Part shown: positions 14,642 to 21,952 of the stretch, in pieces | Position numbering within the stretch: position 1 is the first letter of the stretch | Layout of the letters: the number at the start of each line of letters is the position of its first letter | Assembly: GCA_964569315.1 (NCBI GenBank) | Contig: CAZMUZ010000053.1 | Coordinates: 1 to 24,590 of the forward strand | Source: CADEFF01 sp964569315 | GTDB lineage: Bacteria > Pseudomonadota > Alphaproteobacteria > Dongiales > Dongiaceae | Length of the DNA stretch: 24,590 bases | Reading direction: 5' to 3' | Program-made: the position numbers and the translations under genes | Notes under the pieces: model-generated | What the model saw: the letters and a program-made list of their open reading frames with translations, nothing else | Told to the model about the DNA's origin: nothing | Databases searched by the model: none

Positions 14642-15532
14642 CTAGCGGTCCTTGGGGTCGAGCGCGTCGCGCAGCCCGTCGCCGACGAAATTGAGCGCGA
14701 TCAGCGTCGCCACCAGCACGGTCGCGGGATAGAGCAGCGCCCAGGGCGCGATTTCCATCACGTTCGCCCCCTCGTTGATCATGGTGCCCCAGCTCGCGCT
14801 CGGCTCCTGCACGCCGAGGCCGAGGAAGCTCACGAAGGATTCGATCAGGATCACCTGCGGGATGGTCAGGGTCATGTAGATCACGACCGGACCCAGCGTG
14901 TTGGGGATGATATGGCGCCTGAGGATGTTGAAGCGACTGACCCCGCCGGCCTCGGCCGCCTCGACGAATTCCTTGCGCTTGAGGCTCAGCGTCTGGCCGC
15001 GGACGATGCGCGCCATGTCGAGCCAGGAAACGGCGCCGATCGCGACATACATCAGCAGGAAATTGCGCGTGAAGATGACGGTCAGCAGGATCACGAAGAA
15101 CACGAAGGGCAGCGCATAGAGGATATCGACGATCCGCATCATCGCGGCGTCGATCCGGCCGCCGACGAAGCCGGCGACCGCGCCCCAGACCACGCCGATC
15201 GCGAGGCTCACCAGCGTCGCGACGGCCGCGATCGAGAGCGAGACCCGGCCGCCATAGAGCGTTCGCACGAAAAGGTCGCGGCCGTTGGCGTCGGTGCCGA
15301 AGTAATAGCCGGCCTGCCAGTCCGGCGGCGCCAGCATCCGGTCCCAATCGACCGCGTCGTAGGGATGCGGGCTGATCCAGGGCGCGAGGACGCAGGCGAT
15401 CGTGACGAGCAGCACGATCACGAGGCTCGCCATTGCCGCCCGGTTGCGGGCGAAGCGCCGTCGCGCATCCGCCCAGAGGCTGCGACCCTCGAATTCGGCC
15501 GTCGGCGTTGCGCGAAGGGCGGCTTCCGTCAT
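14642..15532 (-). CDS. oppC: Oligopeptide ABC transporter permease, OppC/DppC type
   Basis: One of two channel-forming inner-membrane subunits; 296 residues from ATG 15532. An N-terminal cytosolic segment precedes helix 1 (about 36-56), a periplasmic part follows with the YYFGTDANGRDLFVRTLYG segment typical of OppC, then five more helices. The EAA loop that docks the ATPases is FVEAAEAGGVSRFNILRRH. The frame is open to an ATG at 15574, which would overlap oppB by 35 nt. ATG 15532 is preferred: it lies 7 nt after the oppB stop with GAGG 5 nt before it. The next gene, oppD, follows after 4 nt. Confidence 0.94.
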   Translation of the reverse strand: MTEAALRATPTAEFEGRSLWADARRRFARNRAAMASLVIVLLVTIACVLAPWISPHPYDAVDWDRMLAPPDWQAGYYFGTDANGRDLFVRTLYGGRVSLSIAAVATLVSLAIGVVWGAVAGFVGGRIDAAMMRIVDILYALPFVFFVILLTVIFTRNFLLMYVAIGAVSWLDMARIVRGQTLSLKRKEFVEAAEAGGVSRFNILRRHIIPNTLGPVVIYMTLTIPQVILIESFVSFLGLGVQEPSASWGTMINEGANVMEIAPWALLYPATVLVATLIALNFVGDGLRDALDPKDR

Positions 15533-15539
15533 CGCGGCC

Positions 15540-16469
15540 TCAGTCGTACCGGACTTTGGGGTCGAGGACGCCATAGAGCAGGTCGGCGACCAGATTGAGC
15601 AGGATGATGAGCGCGCCGTAGAAGATCGTGACGCCCATCACCAGCGTGTAGTCGCGATTGAGCGCGGCTTGCACGAAATAGCGGCCGATGCCGGGAATGC
15701 CGAAGATCTGCTCGACGATGATCGAGCCGGTGATGATGCCGGCAGTGGCGGGGCCGAGATAGGAGACGAGCGGCGGCAGGGTCGCCTTGATGGCATGGCG
15801 AGTGAGGGTGATGCGTTCCGGCAGGCCCTTGGCGCGCGCGGTCCGCACATAGTTGCTGCCCAGCACCTCGATCATGCTGCCGCGGGTAAGGCGGGCGATG
15901 GCGGCGAGCTGCGGCAGGGCCAGCGCCAGGATCGGCAGTACCATGTGGGCGGGCGAGAAGGCCCCGGCGCCCCAGCCGCCGACCGGGAGCCACCGGAGTG
16001 TGAGGCCGAAGACCAGCGTCAGCAGCGGCGCCACCACGAAGTTCGGGATCGCGATGCCGAGCATGGTGAAGCCCATCGTCGCATAGTCCACAGCGCTGTT
16101 CTGGTGGAGGGCCGCCAGCATGCCGAGCCCGATGCCGAGCACGAGCGCGATCGCCATGGCGATGCCGCCGATCATCAGCGAGGTCGGGAAGCCGCCGAGA
16201 ATGAGCTCGGTGACGGTGAAATCCTTGTACTGGAAGGAGGGGCCGAAATCCCCCCGCAGCAGCCCGCCGAGATAGCGCCCGAACTGCGCCAGCAGCGGCT
16301 CGTCGAGGTGGTAGGCGGCGTTGAGATTGGCCTCGACCTGGGGCGAGACGCGCCGCTCCTTGTCGAACGGACCGCCGGGCGCCATGCGGATCATCACGAA
16401 GGTGATCGCGATGATGACGAAGAGCGTCGGGATCGCGCCGAGGAGACGCTTCAGGGCATAGGCAAGCAA
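15540..16469 (-). CDS. oppB: Oligopeptide ABC transporter permease, OppB/DppB type
   Basis: The partner channel subunit, 309 residues, six predicted membrane helices. The start YALKRLLGAIPTLFVIIAITF and RMAPGGPFD are family-typical, and the PGGPFD form is more like OppB than DppB. The EAA docking loop is YVRTARAKGLPERITLTRHA. QIFGIPGIGRYFVQAALNRDY and the C-terminal NLVADLLYGVLDPKVRYD are conserved in the family. It is separated from oppA by 63 bp that contain a strong hairpin, and it overlaps no other gene. The tight spacing with oppC (7 nt) supports one transcript. Confidence 0.95.
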   Translation of the reverse strand: MLAYALKRLLGAIPTLFVIIAITFVMIRMAPGGPFDKERRVSPQVEANLNAAYHLDEPLLAQFGRYLGGLLRGDFGPSFQYKDFTVTELILGGFPTSLMIGGIAMAIALVLGIGLGMLAALHQNSAVDYATMGFTMLGIAIPNFVVAPLLTLVFGLTLRWLPVGGWGAGAFSPAHMVLPILALALPQLAAIARLTRGSMIEVLGSNYVRTARAKGLPERITLTRHAIKATLPPLVSYLGPATAGIITGSIIVEQIFGIPGIGRYFVQAALNRDYTLVMGVTIFYGALIILLNLVADLLYGVLDPKVRYD

Positions 16470-16488
16470 GGCCGGTCCTTCGCGGGAA

Positions 16489-16527
16489 AGGCCGGCGCGC
16501 CGGAACGACCGCCCGGCGCGCCGGCCT
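16489..16527 (-). terminator. GC-rich hairpin between oppA and oppB (attenuator or mRNA stabiliser)
   Basis: A perfect 14-bp inverted repeat (16489-16502 with 16514-16527; arm AGGCCGGCGCGCCG) around an 11-nt loop, starting 5 bp beyond the oppA stop. No T run follows on the minus strand. It should therefore be a partial stop or a 3'-end protector rather than a full terminator, allowing much OppA and less membrane complex. This is a known arrangement for binding-protein genes (for example after malE); its action here is inferred. Confidence 0.65.
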
Positions 16528-16532
16528 CGACC

Positions 16533-18125
16533 CTACGAGGCGATGGACATGTAGCGCCCGAGATGGACGTCGAGAATGTTGAACTCCCATCCGGCGAGCT
16601 TCGGGCTCAGCATATGCTGCGTCGTGTAGTGATAGATCGGGATCAGCGCGTTGTCGGCGAGGAAGATCTTCTCCGCCTCCTCGAGCAGTTTCATGCGCGT
16701 GGCCGGCTCCGCGGTCACCGCGGCCTGCTTCAGCAGCTCGTCATATTCCGGGTTGGCGTAGCCGGCGTCGTTCCGTTCGCCCGCATTGGAGAGGAACATG
16801 TCGAGGAAGTTGATCGGGTCGGCGAAGTCGCCGATCCAGGCCGCGCGCGCGATCTGGAAGTTCTTGTTGTCGCGCGTGTCGAGATAGACCTTCCATTCCT
16901 GGTTGGTGAGGGCGAGGTCGATGCCGAGCGGCTTCCACATGGCGGCCGCGGCGACCGCGATCTTCTTGTGGTTCTCGCTCGTGTTGTAGAGCAGCTCGAC
17001 CTTGAGCGGGTTTTGCGGCCCGTAGCCGGCTTCGGCCAGCAGCTTCGTCGCCTCGGCGAGCCGTTCCTCCTTCGACATGTCCTTGAAGTCCAGGAACTGC
17101 TGCTGATAGCCCTCGATATTGGGCGGGACCCAGCTATAGGCGGGGATTTCGCCCGCCTGGGTGATCTTCTCGGTCATGATCTCGCGGTCGAGCGCCAGCG
17201 AAAGGGCGCGGCGGAGCGATGCCTGCTCGCCGAGCGGCGCCTTGGTCAGGTTGATCACGTAGTAGTAGGTACCGAGATAGGGCGTGTTATGGAACTCGGA
17301 CGCCATGTTCTCCTCGAGCCATTTCACCTGCTCGGAAGGCACGTCGTAGGTGATGTCGAGCTCGCCCGCGCGGTAGCGCTTCAGCTCCTCCTGCAGGTCC
17401 TCGGTCGGATAGAACACGATCTTGTCGAGCTTGACGTTGGCGGCGTCGTGGAAGAGCGGGTTCTTCACCACCGTCACCTGCGACTGCGGCACCCAGTCGG
17501 CCATGGTGAAGGCGCCGTTCGAGACCATGTTGCCGGGCCGGGTCCATTGATCCCCGAATTTCTCGACCGTCGCCTTGTGAACCGGGAAGGCGATGTTGTG
17601 GGAGAGGAGGCCGATGAAGTAGGGGGTCGAGGCGTTGAGGGTGATTTCGAGCGTTGCGGGATCGACCGCCTTCACGCCGAGCGTCGTCGGATCGGCTTCG
17701 CCGGCGATGGCGGCCTCCGCGTTGACGATGGGCGCCAGGATCGGCGCATAGTCGGAGGCGGTCTTGGGGTCGACCGCGCGGCGGAAGGAATAGACGAAAT
17801 CCTCGGCGGTCAGCGCATCGCCGTTCGACCATTTCGCGTCGGGGCGGAGATGGAAGGTATAGACCTTGCCGTCGTCGCTGACGTCCCAGCTCGTCGCGAC
17901 GCCCGGAATGTTCTTGCCGTCGGCGGAGAAGGTGACGAGCCCTTCGAAGAGATCGTTCTCGATGGCGTTTTCGGTGACGCCGGTCGATTTGTGCGGATCG
18001 AGCGTTTCCGGCTCCGTGCCGTTGCCGCGATGGAGCACCATCTCCGCCGGGGCGGCGGCAGCCGATAGCAGCAGCGCCGCAAGGCCGAGCGCGAGCGGCC
18101 TGAGCCAAGTCCGTCCGACTGTCAT
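16533..18125 (-). CDS. oppA: Periplasmic oligopeptide-binding protein OppA
   Basis: The substrate-capturing subunit of the importer, 530 residues, SBP family 5. A signal peptide (basic TWLRP, hydrophobic core about 8-25, likely cut after APA near 27) sends it to the periplasm. The mature start VLHRGNGTEPETLDPHKSTG and the FEGLVTFSADGKNIPGVATSW segment are standard for OppA/MppA proteins. FHLRPDAKWSNGDALTAEDFVYSFRRAVDP is the family signature region (near 96-125). No lipobox cysteine is present. ATG 18125 is chosen over an upstream in-frame ATG at 18191 because GGAGGGAGGAGG lies just before it and the signal peptide begins here. It is the first gene of the opp operon. Actual peptide preference cannot be read. 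Confidence 0.95.
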   Translation of the reverse strand: MTVGRTWLRPLALGLAALLLSAAAAPAEMVLHRGNGTEPETLDPHKSTGVTENAIENDLFEGLVTFSADGKNIPGVATSWDVSDDGKVYTFHLRPDAKWSNGDALTAEDFVYSFRRAVDPKTASDYAPILAPIVNAEAAIAGEADPTTLGVKAVDPATLEITLNASTPYFIGLLSHNIAFPVHKATVEKFGDQWTRPGNMVSNGAFTMADWVPQSQVTVVKNPLFHDAANVKLDKIVFYPTEDLQEELKRYRAGELDITYDVPSEQVKWLEENMASEFHNTPYLGTYYYVINLTKAPLGEQASLRRALSLALDREIMTEKITQAGEIPAYSWVPPNIEGYQQQFLDFKDMSKEERLAEATKLLAEAGYGPQNPLKVELLYNTSENHKKIAVAAAAMWKPLGIDLALTNQEWKVYLDTRDNKNFQIARAAWIGDFADPINFLDMFLSNAGERNDAGYANPEYDELLKQAAVTAEPATRMKLLEEAEKIFLADNALIPIYHYTTQHMLSPKLAGWEFNILDVHLGRYMSIAS

Positions 18126-18414
18126 GCGTTCCTCCTCCCTCCGGATGATTGGCCTCGCCGACGTGGCCCGCATCTTTCCGAGGAGCCGCATCAGCGAGGT
18201 TCCTTGAGCCGAGTGTGTTGGATATGATGTGGCCGTTCAATGGGTTTGTCCTTCGGACGGCGGTCATGACGGCCCGCAGACCGCCGGTGTCCTTCTGTTG
18301 CGCGCAGCGCAGGTATCCAGCATTCCGCATGATCCGGCTTCCGGCTTTTTCGCGCGCATCGACGGCGGCGCCGACGGATGACGCCGGCGAGGCGATCGCG
18401 GTGCGGTCGGTGCG
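18126..18414. promoter_or_regulatory. Divergent oppA/DMT intergenic region with inverted repeat
   Basis: This 289-bp gap must hold the opp promoter (minus) and probably that of the DMT gene (plus). It contains an inverted repeat CGGCGGTC/GACCGCCG (18258-18265 with 18279-18286; 13-bp spacer), which could be an operator or a leader hairpin. On the minus strand TTGAAC at 18240-18235 is a candidate -35 box, but the -10 at 17 nt distance (CACACT) matches consensus poorly. I see no small gene, tRNA or riboswitch here. Confidence 0.35.
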
Positions 18415-19323
18415 ATGAAAGCCACGCGCGCTGCCTGGGTGCCTCTGCTGGTCGCCCTGCTGGTCGTCATTCTCTGGGGCGGCACGCCGACCGTCACCAA
18501 GCTCGCCGCGCGCGAGATCGATCCGCTGGTGATCGCGTTCACGCGCACGCTCGTCGGCGCTCTCGCCGCCTTGCCGCTCGTGCTCGCCATGCGGGTGGCG
18601 CCGCCGCGCTCGCTCAGGCTCGCCTGGCCGCTGGTGCTCTCCGGCATCTGCGCCTTCGTCGCCTTCCCGATCCTCTTCACCTACGGGCAGCGCCACACCT
18701 CGGCGATGCATGGCGGCCTCATCCTGGCGGTGCTGCCGGTCATGACCGGGCTCTATGCGGCCATCGTCGAACGGCGCTGGCCGATCTCGCGCTGGTGGAT
18801 CGGCTGCACCATCGCGCTTGTCGGCGAGGCGCTGCTGATCGGCGGCAAAGGCCATGGGGCGGGGCAGGAGGCGACGCTCTTCGGCGACGTGCTGATCGTG
18901 CTGTCCTGCCTCTTCGCCTCCTTGAGCTACGTGCTCGGCGCGCGCCTCGCCCAGGCCGGCTATCCGAGCCTCGGCACCACCCTCTGGAGCCTGATCGCCT
19001 CGGGTATCGTCCTGCTGCCGGGAATTCCCTGGGTGCTGGGCGGCGGCCTCCCCGAGGCGACGCCGCTTGCCTGGGGCTCGGTCCTGTTCCTGGCGATCAT
19101 CACCTCGATCCTCGGCTATGTCGGCTGGTACTGGGCGCTCGGCGCGGGCGGCATCGCGCGCATGGCCACGCTTCAGTTCATGCAGCCGATCTCGGGGCTT
19201 GTGCTCGCCTTCTTCCTGCTGGGCGAGCGGCCCACGCTGGTGCTCGGCATCGCGACGCTCGTCATTCTGGCGGGCGTCGTCATCGCGCAGGGACGGCGCT
19301 CGGCACGAAGCGGCGCCCGGTAA
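18415..19323 (+). CDS. DMT-superfamily (EamA) transporter
   Basis: A 302-residue inner-membrane protein with ten hydrophobic helices in two EamA repeats. The first helix carries ILWGGTPTVTKLA (near 17-29), the typical LWGxxxxxxK start. FTYGQRHTSAMHGGLILAVLPVMTGLYA marks the end of repeat 1, and LQFMQPISGLVLAFFLLGE the matching part of repeat 2. The substrate is unknown. It is of the same superfamily as, but clearly distinct in sequence from, the transporter at 2282-3196. It is divergent from oppA. ATG 18415 is the first start in the frame and has no good ribosome binding site. It is 76 bp before the next plus-strand gene, which may or may not be in the same operon. Confidence 0.9.
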   Translation: MKATRAAWVPLLVALLVVILWGGTPTVTKLAAREIDPLVIAFTRTLVGALAALPLVLAMRVAPPRSLRLAWPLVLSGICAFVAFPILFTYGQRHTSAMHGGLILAVLPVMTGLYAAIVERRWPISRWWIGCTIALVGEALLIGGKGHGAGQEATLFGDVLIVLSCLFASLSYVLGARLAQAGYPSLGTTLWSLIASGIVLLPGIPWVLGGGLPEATPLAWGSVLFLAIITSILGYVGWYWALGAGGIARMATLQFMQPISGLVLAFFLLGERPTLVLGIATLVILAGVVIAQGRRSARSGAR

Positions 19324-19399
19324 CGAGACGGGCTCCCGCGATCGAAGCCATCGTGCGAGAATGGCTTGTGGCGGCGGTCTCGCCGCGAGGGGACATGGC

Positions 19400-19855
19400 A
19401 TGGCGCATTGGCGCGACGTGGCGATCGGCGCGGATCGCCTGATTTCCGGAACGCCGCCGCGCGCCTGCTTCTTCCTGACGGCGCTCCTCGTCGCGCTCTT
19501 CGTCTGGCGCGGCGCGCCGCTCCGCGTGCTGCTGGTGCCGCCGGAAGCGGTGTTCCTCGGTCACTGGAACCGGGATATCGCGGGTTTTGCAGTGCCGCGC
19601 GCCGGCGAATACAGGATCGTGAAATCCGCGCAGTCGGCGCTGGCGCTGCTGCGGGAGCACGAGGTCGAGGAATACGGCGTCAGCAAGGCGCTCGCCCAGC
19701 AGGGCGAAGTACGGGTCCGCATCATGGAAGGCGGCGTGCCGATCATGTTCAAGGCGGATGCGCCCTATCTGCTTCTCTACAGGTTCGAGGATCTGCCGCC
19801 GGGCTGCCGGCTCGTCGACGAGCAGGAGGCGATGCGCCTTGCTCTTTGCGATTAG
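19400..19855 (+). CDS. Unknown 151-residue protein with one hydrophobic segment
   Basis: I do not recognise a family. From ATG 19400 (GAGGGG at 19387-19392 before it) the protein has a short cytosolic start, one hydrophobic segment near 23-37, then about 110 mostly polar residues with mixed charge, for example RIVKSAQSALALLREHEVEE, and two cysteines near the end. This suggests a single-pass membrane or membrane-attached protein with its C-terminal part on one side. It overlaps the start of the GT-C-like gene by 17 nt, and that gene's AGGAGG lies inside it. The two are therefore translated together and probably form a unit, perhaps as an accessory subunit of the transferase. The frame is open further upstream inside the DMT gene, which I treat as chance. 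Confidence 0.7.
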   Translation: MAHWRDVAIGADRLISGTPPRACFFLTALLVALFVWRGAPLRVLLVPPEAVFLGHWNRDIAGFAVPRAGEYRIVKSAQSALALLREHEVEEYGVSKALAQQGEVRVRIMEGGVPIMFKADAPYLLLYRFEDLPPGCRLVDEQEAMRLALCD

Positions 19856-21227
19856 CCTCTTCGCGCCCTGCTTCTTCGGGTTGGGGTTGCTGGCGCTTCT
19901 CCCGTTCCCGCGGTTCTGGGCGGAACCGGCGGCCGACCCGGCGCGACGCGCGACCGCGCTCGCCGCCGCGCTGGCGCTCGGTATGACCGTCTATTACGGG
20001 CTGATGCTCGCGATCGGGCGGCCGGACGTGACGGCCGGCGTTTCGCTCGGCCTCGCCGGCATCGGGTGGGGCGCCACCCTGATCCGGGCGCGGCGCGAGC
20101 TCCTGCAGTCGCTGGCGCTCGGCCGTTGGGCCTACGGCCTCCTGAGCCTGCTGCTCATTGCCGCGGCGCTCCACATTCTCCTCCGCCCGCTCGCCGATTC
20201 CGACGCGCGCACGATCTGGTTTCATCATGCCAAGGTGATCTACTTCTTCGGCGACTTCGATCCCTTCGCAAGCTGGGGCACGGACCGGCGCCAATTCTTC
20301 CATCCGGACTATCCGAAACTCCTGGCGACGCTCGCCTCGAGCGCCGCGACGCTGGCCGGGTTCTGGAACGAGTATTTTCCGAAGCTCGCTTTGGTGGCCC
20401 TGCTGCTGCCGCCGCTGGTGGCGACCCTCGGCTTCCTGCGGCAGCCGCTGACGCTGATCCTGGTTTTCGTCGCCTTCTACTGCCTGCCTCGCGCCTATAT
20501 GTGGAACGGCTTCATGGATGGCTATCTCGCGCTCTATGCGGGGTTCATGGCGATCCATTTCGGACGCTGGCTGGGCGAGCGCCGCCTCGTCGATCTCGTC
20601 GCCGGCATCGCCTTCCTCGCCGTGACCGTGGGCCTCAAGAACGAGGGCTATATGCTGCTGGTGGCGTTTGCGGGGGCGGGGCTCTTTGCCGCCTTCCGGT
20701 CGCGGGACGGTGTCGGCGGGCTTGCGAGGGCGGTCCCGTTGCGGGTGCTGGTGCCCGCATTGCTTGCCTTCTCCGGCTTCTTCCTGTGGCTCTATTTGCG
20801 GCGGCAATGGCATCTCGAGAACGACCTCGAGTTCGGACCGGGCGCATGGGCGCGGGCCCTGGAACGCCTCGGCGACCCGGAGGCGCTCGCCCTGCTCGGC
20901 GAATCGCTGTTCCTGACGTCGGCGACGGCACTTCCGGCGGGCATGGTGGCCGCCATGTTCTGGCAGTTCCGGCGCTGGCCGGAGAGCCGGCCGGCGGGAA
21001 CGGATTTCGCCCTCGCGTTGGCACTCCTCTATTTCGGCGGGGTCATCCTCATCTACTTCATGACGCCGCACACCCTTTCCTGGCATCTCGGCACCAGTGC
21101 GGAGCGCGTGCTCATGACGCCGCGGGCGCTTGCCTTCGCCGCGATCGCCCTCTGGCTTCAGGAACGGGAGATCGCCGGCCGGATCCGGCTTGCGCCCGGC
21201 GCCGCGCGGCGGATCAGCGGCGCTTGA
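19839..21227 (+). CDS. Polytopic GT-C-like membrane glycosyltransferase
   Basis: A 462-residue inner-membrane protein with about ten or more hydrophobic helices. After two N-terminal helices and one further pair comes the loop PLADSDARTIWFHHAKVIYF (118-136) followed by FFHPDYPKLLATLAS. An acidic pair in the first large outside loop, followed by a HPDYP-like motif, is typical of GT-C transferases of the ArnT/PMT kind that use polyprenyl-phosphate sugars. The acceptor is unknown. The TTG at 19839 is chosen because AGGAGG at 19824-19829 lies 9 nt before it and a membrane helix follows at once. The frame upstream to 19758 is antisense-like and out of character. The gene overlaps the unknown 151-residue gene by 17 nt and, tail to tail, the GT2 gene by 14 bp. 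Confidence 0.85.
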   Translation: MLFAISLFAPCFFGLGLLALLPFPRFWAEPAADPARRATALAAALALGMTVYYGLMLAIGRPDVTAGVSLGLAGIGWGATLIRARRELLQSLALGRWAYGLLSLLLIAAALHILLRPLADSDARTIWFHHAKVIYFFGDFDPFASWGTDRRQFFHPDYPKLLATLASSAATLAGFWNEYFPKLALVALLLPPLVATLGFLRQPLTLILVFVAFYCLPRAYMWNGFMDGYLALYAGFMAIHFGRWLGERRLVDLVAGIAFLAVTVGLKNEGYMLLVAFAGAGLFAAFRSRDGVGGLARAVPLRVLVPALLAFSGFFLWLYLRRQWHLENDLEFGPGAWARALERLGDPEALALLGESLFLTSATALPAGMVAAMFWQFRRWPESRPAGTDFALALALLYFGGVILIYFMTPHTLSWHLGTSAERVLMTPRALAFAAIALWLQEREIAGRIRLAPGAARRISGA

Positions 21228-21948
21228 ACCAGCGATACTTGACCAGGCAACCGATGGCCGCGACGGCGTCGGCGCTCCGGATCTTCTTGCCGTCCGCGTA
21301 GCTGCGGCCGCGATAGGAGATGCCGACCTCGTAGAAGACGCGCCCGGCGAGGGCAAGCTTCACGGTGACCTCGGGCTCGACGCCGAACCGTTCCTCCTCG
21401 ATCGCGATGGCGCGGATCACGTCGCCGCGGAACGCCTTGAAGCCCGTCTCCATGTCCGAAAGATTGAGATTGGTCAGCAGGTTCGAGATCAGCGTCAGCA
21501 GCCCGTTCGCGACGGTGTGCCAGAAATAGATCGCGCGGTGCGGGTAGCCGCCGAGGAAACGCGAGCCATAGACCACGTCCGCGTCGCCGGCGAGGATCGG
21601 CTCGAGGAGCCGGGGATACTCCGCCGGGTCATATTCGAGGTCGGCGTCCTGGAAGATCACCACGTCGCCGGTGGCCGCCTGCACGCCCGACCGGATCGCC
21701 GCACCCTTGCCGCGGTTCCGTTCGTGCCGGATCAGGCGATCGACCGGCGGCGACATCGCCTCCAGCATCGCAACCGATCCATCGGTCGAGCCGTCGTCCA
21801 CCACGATGATCTGCTTGTTGGCGATGGGCGCCGCGCGAACCCGGCGGATGATCTCGCCGATGGTGCGCGCCTCGTTGTAGCAGGGAACGATCACCGACAG
21901 CAGGAAGCGCTGCCGGTCGAGCGGGCCTCGGGAAGCGAGTTCGGCCAT
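21214..21948 (-). CDS. Family 2 glycosyltransferase, DPM1-like
   Basis: A 244-residue cytosolic or membrane-associated GT-A transferase. The start LSVIVPCYNEARTIGEII (17-34), DDGSTDGS (51-58), RNRGKGAAIRSG (78-89), and the metal-binding QDADLEYDP (100-108, DxD = D101/D103) are clear. NLSDMETGFKAFRGDVI (162-178) is the acceptor-side motif of dolichol-/polyprenyl-phosphate sugar synthases. It lacks the C-terminal membrane helices of GtrB/ArnC proteins. It probably moves a sugar from a nucleotide donor to a polyprenyl phosphate, but other GT2 roles are possible. It begins 4 nt after the stop of the indolepyruvate oxidoreductase gene, so it is likely translated from the same transcript. Its 3' end overlaps the GT-C-like gene by 14 bp on the other strand. 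Confidence 0.92.
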   Translation of the reverse strand: MAELASRGPLDRQRFLLSVIVPCYNEARTIGEIIRRVRAAPIANKQIIVVDDGSTDGSVAMLEAMSPPVDRLIRHERNRGKGAAIRSGVQAATGDVVIFQDADLEYDPAEYPRLLEPILAGDADVVYGSRFLGGYPHRAIYFWHTVANGLLTLISNLLTNLNLSDMETGFKAFRGDVIRAIAIEEERFGVEPEVTVKLALAGRVFYEVGISYRGRSYADGKKIRSADAVAAIGCLVKYRWFKRR

Positions 21949-21952
21949 GTCG

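Noticed and set aside
15402..18068. An 888-codon plus-strand open frame over the opp genes.
   Set aside because: Antisense to oppC, oppB and oppA with a composition (Glu/Arg/Asp/Gly-rich) expected from reversed codons. No ribosome binding site or family features.
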